Of a DNA stretch of 46,001 nt, positions 40,699-46,001 are shown piece by piece (within the stretch, counting starts at the first letter, position 1; every line of letters begins with the position of its first letter). A program made the translations under genes and the position numbers. Source of the DNA: Candidatus Sulfobium mesophilum. Its GTDB lineage: Bacteria > Nitrospirota > Thermodesulfovibrionia > Thermodesulfovibrionales > UBA6898. The DNA lies in contig OUUY01000035.1 in assembly GCA_900302705.1 (NCBI GenBank), forward strand, positions 1 to 46,001, written 5' to 3'. Under the pieces are notes generated by a model. It did no database searches and was not told the DNA's origin. It was given only the letters and a program-made list of their open reading frames with translations.

Positions 40699-42369
40699 CT
40701 AGTCCATCTTTTCCAGTAATTGCTTTGCCTTTAGGTGCCCTTGCACTGCTGCCCTCCGAAGCCACTTCACCGCTTCAGCATGGTCTTGGGGAACTCCCTG
40801 ACCTTGGCCGTACATGGATCCAAGAATATATTGAGCATTCATGTCGCCCTGTTCTGCAGCCATACGGTACCACTTTGCCGCTTCTGCTTTGCTCTCCTTG
40901 ACGCCTTTGCCTTCATAGTAAAGCCTGGCCAGATTGCTCTGTGAAGGTGCATATCCCTGCTGAGCCGCTTTTATAAACCATTCAAAGGCAGATTTATAGT
41001 CATGCTCATTGCCATATACTTCCAAATATATAACTCCCAGATTGTGCTGTGCCATCGCAAACCCCTGTTCAGCGGCCAGACGATACCATTTTGCCGCCTT
41101 TGTTTTGTCCCTTTCCACCCCTTCCCCTTTTTCATACAGATAACCAAGATTGTTTTGTGCAGCCGCGTCAGATGCTTCTGCAGCCCTCCGTAACCATGTC
41201 GCTGCCTCTGTCTTGTCTTTTGTTATCCCGTCCCCTCTGTAATACATTAATGCAAGGTTGCGCTGTGCCGCCACATCCCCTTGTTTTGCAGCCATTGTTA
41301 ACCATTTTGCTGCTTCTCTTTTGTCCTGTTCAACGTCAACACCATTTAAGTACATTAGACCAAGTTTGAACTGCATAGCGATATCACCTTGTTCACCAGC
41401 TCTACGGAATTGTCCTACCGTCGGGCTCTCCTTTTGATCGAGCAAAATACGGAGATTGCGGTAAGCCTCATCGTCGCCCTGCTCCGCGGCTTTACGGAAC
41501 CACTTAATTGCCTCCATTGTGTTTTGTTCTATGCCATCACCTTTCGCAAAAACGAGTCCAAGCCTGAACTGAGCACCGGAATGGCCGAGTTCAGCCGCTC
41601 TGCTAAACCACTGCAAAGCCATCGCCCTGTCTTGCCCGACTCCTTCGCCTCTTTCATACATGGAAGCGAGACTGTACTGTGCGCCTGTATCTCCATTGTC
41701 TGCTGCCTTGCGATACCACTTCGCGGCTTCCGCATAGTCTTGTCTGACCCCTTCACCCCTCGCATACATGCACCCGAGATTATACTGCGCCACAGCAAAG
41801 TCCTGTTCTGAGGCCCTGAGGTACCATGTCATTGCTTCCTCGTAGTCCTGAAGAGCTCCTTCGCCCCTTTCATAGATGGAGGCAAGTTTATATTGCGCCT
41901 TGACGTCTCCATTCTCAGCAGCATTACGGACTAGCTTCGCCAGATTGGCTTCATTTCTTTCTAAGAGAGAGCGGAGACTCTTTTGAGCATCAACATCACC
42001 CTGGGCCGCGGCTCTTCTGTACCATCTCACTGCCTCCTTCGCATCAGGGTCAACGCCCTCACCATCTTCGTACATGAACCCTAGATTAAGCTGAGCAATG
42101 GCGTTGCCCCCTTCTGCTGCCTTTAGCAGCAACTCTGCAGCCTTTTTCTTATCCAGCCTGACGCCCTGGCCCTTGAAGTACATGATCCCGAGCATCATCT
42201 GTGCCTCGGCACTGCCATCTCCCCTGAATTCGCGCAATGCCACTTCATAGTCGCCCCGATCATAGGCTCTTTGACCAACATCGTCACCCAAGGCAGGGAC
42301 TGCCAGCATGAAAAAAAGTGAACCGCATAAAAAGACAATTTCGAACGCTGCAAGAGAAAATTTGCTCAT
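40699..42369 (-). CDS. Secreted Sel1-repeat protein
   Basis: The 556-residue protein has a signal peptide (to about residue 28) followed by some fourteen Sel1-like repeats of 36 residues (pattern A-x-x-x-LG-x-MY-x-x-G-x-GV-x-x-D-x-x-x-A-x-x-W-x-x-x-AA). They run nearly to the C-terminus, in a right-handed superhelix. One or two units are shortened near residues 150 and 320. Sel1 proteins act as scaffolds for protein complexes in the periplasm or envelope. No enzymatic domain is attached. It has no operon partner: 346 bases separate it from the next gene downstream and a divergent TonB-like gene lies upstream. Confidence 0.88.
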   Translation of the reverse strand: MSKFSLAAFEIVFLCGSLFFMLAVPALGDDVGQRAYDRGDYEVALREFRGDGSAEAQMMLGIMYFKGQGVRLDKKKAAELLLKAAEGGNAIAQLNLGFMYEDGEGVDPDAKEAVRWYRRAAAQGDVDAQKSLRSLLERNEANLAKLVRNAAENGDVKAQYKLASIYERGEGALQDYEEAMTWYLRASEQDFAVAQYNLGCMYARGEGVRQDYAEAAKWYRKAADNGDTGAQYSLASMYERGEGVGQDRAMALQWFSRAAELGHSGAQFRLGLVFAKGDGIEQNTMEAIKWFRKAAEQGDDEAYRNLRILLDQKESPTVGQFRRAGEQGDIAMQFKLGLMYLNGVDVEQDKREAAKWLTMAAKQGDVAAQRNLALMYYRGDGITKDKTEAATWLRRAAEASDAAAQNNLGYLYEKGEGVERDKTKAAKWYRLAAEQGFAMAQHNLGVIYLEVYGNEHDYKSAFEWFIKAAQQGYAPSQSNLARLYYEGKGVKESKAEAAKWYRMAAEQGDMNAQYILGSMYGQGQGVPQDHAEAVKWLRRAAVQGHLKAKQLLEKMD

Positions 42370-42597
42370 TGTTTTTTAATCTATCACAGATGAAGAGACT
42401 TAATCTATGATGCGTTGCTCGCTCGGTTAAACGCCAGTTTACCCCTCACTCTTAATAACCGGCAAAACATATAAGTCATCTTAGCTGTCTGAGAGCTTTA
42501 CAGTCGCGCTCGAATGGTTCCGTGACAGCATAAGCCCCATCGGTGATCGCACTGTGAACACTAAAAAGCATCCGTTCCCCAGAATTGTTTTTATGTA

Positions 42598-42627
42598 ATG
42601 ACAACAGGCCAGGTCATCTGTTATTAT
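42598..42627 (+). promoter_or_regulatory. Sigma-70-like promoter of the TonB-like gene
   Basis: ATGACA (42598-42603) and TATTAT (42622-42627) are separated by 18 bases and lie about 30 bases before the ATG at 42656. The -35 box differs from TTGACA at one base. Confidence 0.5.
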
Positions 42628-42655
42628 ATAAAAGTTGGAAAGAAACAGGTTGATC

Positions 42656-43321
42656 ATGAATCTAAAAGAAACATTAATATCCTCTTCTTTCTTTCATCTC
42701 ATTCTTTTGTTGGTCATGGCAGCAGTGGCAAGTACAACAGCCTTCTCCGGGGGCCTTCAGAACATCGTCTCAGTTGACCTTACGAGGGAAGATGGTAAAG
42801 ACCTGCACACAGCCGGCATCGACTCCGCAGAGAAACCGCCTACGGCTTCAACCCTACCACCTGATGCGGAAGTAAGCTTGCCGGAACAAGCCGCAAAAAA
42901 TCCTCCCGAGGAGTCAGAAAAAATGCCGGAGCCTGAAAAGAAATCCGAAGACAAAAAAACTCCGGTTCAGGGATGGGGATTCACCAGCCTGGAAGACTAT
43001 CACCGATTCGTCATGTTCCATAAACAAATCTTCGGGCAGAAGGCCAGGGCCAGAGTAAATGAGCTTTTGGGCGCGGCCCTCGAGGTAAATGAGCGAGAGT
43101 TTTTCGGCGGCACCGCCGTCGTCAATCTAAAATTTGGATCGGATGGTAAATTGAGTGACGTCATTGTCGATTCGGCGTCGCCTGGATTAAAGGCCTTCCT
43201 TGAAGAGATCGGTTGGGAAGCAATACCGACCCCGGCTTTTTATTCACTCCAATCAACCGGAGTGAGAATAGAATTTGCCGTACTTGAGGGATATTTAAGT
43301 TTCAATGTAAACACACTATGA
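42656..43321 (+). CDS. TonB-like energy-transducing protein
   Basis: From ATG 42656 the protein has 221 residues. One N-terminal transmembrane helix (LISSSFFHLILLLVMAAVAST) is followed by a periplasmic Pro/Glu/Lys-rich linker (about 60-108) and a C-terminal domain. That domain shows the TonB-C pattern, with GTAVVNLKFGSDGKLSDVIVDSASPGLKAFLEEIGWEAIPTPAF. This matches TonB-family proteins that link the proton motive force to outer membrane transport, although neither ExbB/ExbD nor a receptor gene is nearby. An in-frame TTG at 42635 would add seven residues and lacks the better spacing. GGAAAG precedes the ATG. Confidence 0.82.
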   Translation: MNLKETLISSSFFHLILLLVMAAVASTTAFSGGLQNIVSVDLTREDGKDLHTAGIDSAEKPPTASTLPPDAEVSLPEQAAKNPPEESEKMPEPEKKSEDKKTPVQGWGFTSLEDYHRFVMFHKQIFGQKARARVNELLGAALEVNEREFFGGTAVVNLKFGSDGKLSDVIVDSASPGLKAFLEEIGWEAIPTPAFYSLQSTGVRIEFAVLEGYLSFNVNTL

Positions 43322-43769
43322 GCAGGTGCTCTTGGGATGGGATTTGAAGGCTTTCATCTCGCAAAGCTCGCATAGTGGCAGTGAAGCCTGTTTGGCCACT
43401 CACGAGTCCGCCTTCTTGCTCAGATTCAGATAGCAGAACTCGGCAGAAGGGGCAGGATGGATTACACCTGCAAGGGCAGATTCGCCGGCCACATATTTCT
43501 TGCTGTATCCTTGATCGAAAAGAGGCTTGCGAGGCTGCGTCACTTCCCGCCTGCGCTGGCCTTGAATCTTTTTGTCAGGCCTCGTTTCTTTGTCTCTATC
43601 ACGGAGGAGTACATTGAGTGATGACATAACCCTAATTTTGTTTGATAGTAGATTAGGGATGACGGATAAACAAAAATAAGAGATACTTGAAGCCAGATCT
43701 TGTCCCAGCGGTATCTCTGCTATGACAAATTTATCTTATGAGATAGCCCCCGAATCAGCGAAAGAGACA
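43322..43769. other. 448-base intergenic region between convergent genes
   Basis: A minus-strand frame at 43400-43627 has no recognisable product and a poor start, so I do not call it. Two hairpins are present near the right end: CCCTAAT/ATTAGGG at 43630-43658 and the terminator stem at 43669-43718. Nothing else is supported. Confidence 0.5.
43669..43718 (-). terminator. Probable terminator of the CHASE2/HD-GYP gene
   Basis: Minus-strand arms AGAGATAC (43718-43711) and GTATCTCT (43686-43679) form an 8-bp stem with a loop of about 24 bases, followed by TATTTTTGTTT. It lies 52 bases after the stop at 43770. Confidence 0.55.
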
Positions 43770-45806
43770 TTAATGATTCTCACCCTGCCGGTTATTATCG
43801 GCGAATGTGTTAGCGATGTGCATGAATTCCTCCTCTCTAGCTATAAAGGCATTAACCACTTCAGGGTCAAACAGCCTGCCAGATTCATTAAGGATATATC
43901 GTTTTGCCTCCTGATGGGGAAAGGCCCTTTTGTAAACCCTGCTGCTCGTAATAGCGTCATAGACATCGGCGAGCGCCATAAGGCGGCCCGCTAGGGGAAT
44001 ATCAGCCCCTTTCAAACCGCGGGGATAGCCGCTTCCGTTCCATCTTTCGTGATGTGACTCTATCATCTGGCGGGCGTACTGCAGGAAATCCAGGTTTTCC
44101 GGATGGCCGGTCCTGCTGACTGTCCTTGCCAGGGCGTCCGCGCCTATGAGAGTATGGCTCTTCATGATCGAAAATTCTTCCGGACTCAGCTGGTCCCGCT
44201 TGTTTAGGATTGCATCAGGTATCCCCACCTTGCCGATATCGTGCAGTGGCGCCGATTTGGCAAGAAGCTCTACAGCGATAACATCCAACTCGCCTCTGCG
44301 TGAAGAATTTGCAAGCTGTCGCGCAAGCGTCTGCACGTATTTTTGCGTTCGCAGGATGTGTCCCCCGGTCTCCTTGTCACGGGCTTCGGTGAGAGCCAAC
44401 ATGCTTAGAATAATCGTATCCTGAGCCTCCAGCAGAACGCTGGTGCGCTGCTGCAGTTTATGGGCCTCGATGCCGTATTTTAACAGGCTCAGGGCGGTCG
44501 TTATCATAACCAATGTCATCATCGGCAAAAATGGAGAAATAAACAGCCCCCTGGCAATCAGAAGCTCTTTGCCTCCCCAGTAACAGCTGAGGGTGCCTGC
44601 CAAACCTGTTATGAATGTGAGGACGAATCCCGGTCTGCTGATAAGCCATGTACTAAGGAACCCAAGCAGGATAACGGCGCATAATTCAGCCCCGAGTGAC
44701 CAGCCAGGGCGAGAAATGAAGGCGTCACTCAGTATATTGTCAACGATAGTGGCCTGTATTTCAAGACCATTGAGCGTCCGGCCCAAGGGGACAAGATGCA
44801 GATCACCCAACCCTTTCGCCGATACGCCTACGAGTACGATCCTGCCGCGCAGACTTTCTGTGCTAAGGCCACGGCTGAGAATTGCTCCGGCTGAAAAATA
44901 CTCGAAAGGCCTACCTTTTCCCCGGAAATCCAGCAGCAGGTTCCCCTGCCGGTCAAGCGGTATGGTGCTTGCTCCCCATAGAAGTTTTGTTTCGCCTGAG
45001 GTATTCGTAAGAAAAAGACTTCGCTTTGACGACCCGAGGAGCACAGCCCCCAAAGCCAGGGAAGGATAATATATTTCATTAAGTTTGATCAAAAGAGGTA
45101 CCCTCCTGAGGACGCCATCCATGTCGTTCTGGGCATTTGTAAATCCTTCAGCTCCGGCAGCAGAACTCAGAAGCGGAATGCTGCGGATGAACCCGGTCGG
45201 CAGCGGCCAATTTGTATCGCTCCCCTTTGACCCGGTCACAACCAACCCTTGCGGAAGCGCAGGGGCTTTTTCCCTGCTCGCTTTGACGGTCCCTGAAAAA
45301 TCGACATAATATCCTATGATCGCCTTCGCCCCGGTCAGGGCGTCGGCCAGCTGTTTGGAGTTGGTGTCCCTGACCGCTGAAGAAGAGGTCGGGGAGACGC
45401 CCTGCCCCATATCACGCTGCCGCTCAGCCATGATCAGGTCTGGTGAGGTCCGGTCTGGTTCGGGCATCAGGAAATCAAGCACTATTACCCCTGCACCTAG
45501 TTCGCGAAGACGTTTAACAAGCTGGGCCAGCCTGTATCTCGGCCATGGCCATTGCCCGTATGACTCAAGGCTGTCTTCATCGATGCCCACTATTACCGGT
45601 GAAGTGTGTTGCTTGGGGGTGCCGTTAGCGGTGAGCATGACGTCATAAAGGCGAAGTTCGGTCTGCTGTATTAAGGCTGACGGGAATAGCAGCAGCAACA
45701 CACTAATCAGGGTCAATAAAAAACCTGTGCCTATGAGCAGCGAACGGCCTTCCCGGAGGGAAATCAGTCGACGGGGAGGCCTGTTTTTTGCAGCAGAATC
45801 AGACAT
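43770..45806 (-). CDS. CHASE2 - HD-GYP phosphodiesterase
   Basis: From ATG 45806 the protein has 678 residues. One transmembrane helix (about 25-48) precedes a large periplasmic CHASE2 sensor domain (to about 330, with VIVGIDEDSLESYGQWPWPR and GRIVLVGVSAKGLGD). Three further membrane segments follow (about 355-440), then a cytoplasmic HD-GYP domain (about 465-650). The HD-GYP motifs are intact: HDIGKVGIPD, SHHERWNGSGYPRGLKG and LADVYDAITSSRVY. It should hydrolyse c-di-GMP (possibly cGAMP) in response to an external signal. The open frame extends 20 codons upstream across the end of the OmpA gene; the start 13 bases after that gene's stop fits better. Confidence 0.9.
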   Translation of the reverse strand: MSDSAAKNRPPRRLISLREGRSLLIGTGFLLTLISVLLLLFPSALIQQTELRLYDVMLTANGTPKQHTSPVIVGIDEDSLESYGQWPWPRYRLAQLVKRLRELGAGVIVLDFLMPEPDRTSPDLIMAERQRDMGQGVSPTSSSAVRDTNSKQLADALTGAKAIIGYYVDFSGTVKASREKAPALPQGLVVTGSKGSDTNWPLPTGFIRSIPLLSSAAGAEGFTNAQNDMDGVLRRVPLLIKLNEIYYPSLALGAVLLGSSKRSLFLTNTSGETKLLWGASTIPLDRQGNLLLDFRGKGRPFEYFSAGAILSRGLSTESLRGRIVLVGVSAKGLGDLHLVPLGRTLNGLEIQATIVDNILSDAFISRPGWSLGAELCAVILLGFLSTWLISRPGFVLTFITGLAGTLSCYWGGKELLIARGLFISPFLPMMTLVMITTALSLLKYGIEAHKLQQRTSVLLEAQDTIILSMLALTEARDKETGGHILRTQKYVQTLARQLANSSRRGELDVIAVELLAKSAPLHDIGKVGIPDAILNKRDQLSPEEFSIMKSHTLIGADALARTVSRTGHPENLDFLQYARQMIESHHERWNGSGYPRGLKGADIPLAGRLMALADVYDAITSSRVYKRAFPHQEAKRYILNESGRLFDPEVVNAFIAREEEFMHIANTFADNNRQGENH

Positions 45807-45819
45807 GGAATCGACCCAA

Positions 45820-46001
45820 TTAATGCACGGTAACCTCGACGCGCCGGTTGCGGGGTTCAGCCACACCGTCGGGAGCGGGTATTAGAGGATTGCCTTTTCC
45901 ATGTGAGGTCACTGTAATGAGGTCCCCGGGCACGCCGCCTCGAATCAGGAGGTCGCGAATTGATTCGGCGCGGTTGCGGGAAAGTGTTTCGTTAAACTGG
46001 T
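45820..46001 (-). CDS. OmpA-family domain protein, C-terminal end (partial)
   Basis: The visible 59 residues (QFNETLSRNRAESIRDLLI, then GGVPGDLITVTSHGKGNP and AEPRNRRVEVTVH before the stop) are the end of an OmpA-like peptidoglycan-binding domain, with the N-x-x-LS-x-x-RA and NRRVE motifs. The gene begins beyond the right edge. It is followed 13 bases later by the CHASE2/HD-GYP gene, so they are likely co-transcribed. Confidence 0.88.
   Translation of the reverse strand, partial: QFNETLSRNRAESIRDLLIRGGVPGDLITVTSHGKGNPLIPAPDGVAEPRNRRVEVTVH

Noticed and set aside
43400-43627. Minus-strand frame of 75 codons between the TonB-like and HD-GYP genes.
   Set aside because: No recognisable domain, no good ribosome-binding site, and Arg/Lys-rich composition typical of chance frames.

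Overview
The window reads as chromosomal DNA of an anaerobic or metal/sulfur-cycling Gram-negative bacterium. Geobacter-type Desulfobacterota or Nitrospirota both fit, and I cannot decide between them. The basis is a Geobacter-type radical SAM/SPASM/PqqD ('GeoRSP') cassette, a GEMM-class (cyclic-dinucleotide) riboswitch, good sigma-54 promoters, a histidine kinase with a c-type heme motif, lipoproteins, and OmpA and TonB-like envelope proteins. I see no tRNA, rRNA, CRISPR array or intact insertion sequence.

Region 1 (1-14.7 kb, all minus strand) is the most unusual part. From right to left it has a sigma-54-like promoter; two secreted carboxypeptidase-regulatory-fold proteins around a large NosD-like beta-helix protein; a near-consensus sigma-54 promoter; a 20-codon peptide gene with a strong Shine-Dalgarno and the C-terminus GSANVHPC; a third secreted paralogue; and a terminator. 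After that come two orphan periplasmic binding proteins, a TPR protein, a YedE-like sulfur/selenium membrane protein, an ArsP/DUF318 permease with an extra soluble domain, a cupin, and the overlapping PqqD - radical SAM/SPASM - SPASM-only triad. The left end carries a small secreted protein and then a sigma-54 promoter, GEMM riboswitch and terminator controlling another small secreted protein. My reading is that this is a RiPP-like system: the peptide is the candidate substrate of the triad and the secreted proteins are export or surface partners.

Region 2 (14.8-21.4 kb, minus) is a polysaccharide cluster: two GT2 glycosyltransferases, a NodB-type deacetylase, a methyltransferase, a radical SAM protein, a Wzx-like flippase and a winged-helix regulator. 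Region 3 (21.5-30 kb) is signalling: a three-gene kinase / receiver-HEPN-like / membrane-protein module, an ALG5-like glycosyltransferase, a receiver-PilZ protein, and an operon of PhnD-like lipoprotein, heme-motif kinase and NtrC-type sigma-54 activator. That activator is the obvious local candidate for driving the sigma-54 promoters of region 1.

Region 4 (30.2-35.6 kb, plus) makes activated precursors: CysC, a Gmd paralogue, Gmd, GDP-fucose synthase and ManC, with heptamer tandem repeats inserted in frame in two of these enzymes. Region 5 (35.7-46 kb) is mixed: a rhodanese-ferritin fusion, a lipoprotein, a Pat-like acetyltransferase with a degenerate acyl-CoA-synthetase active site, a transposase remnant, a long Sel1-repeat protein, a TonB-like protein, a CHASE2/HD-GYP phosphodiesterase and the end of an OmpA-domain gene. 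The riboswitch, PilZ and HD-GYP proteins show that cyclic-dinucleotide signalling recurs through the window.
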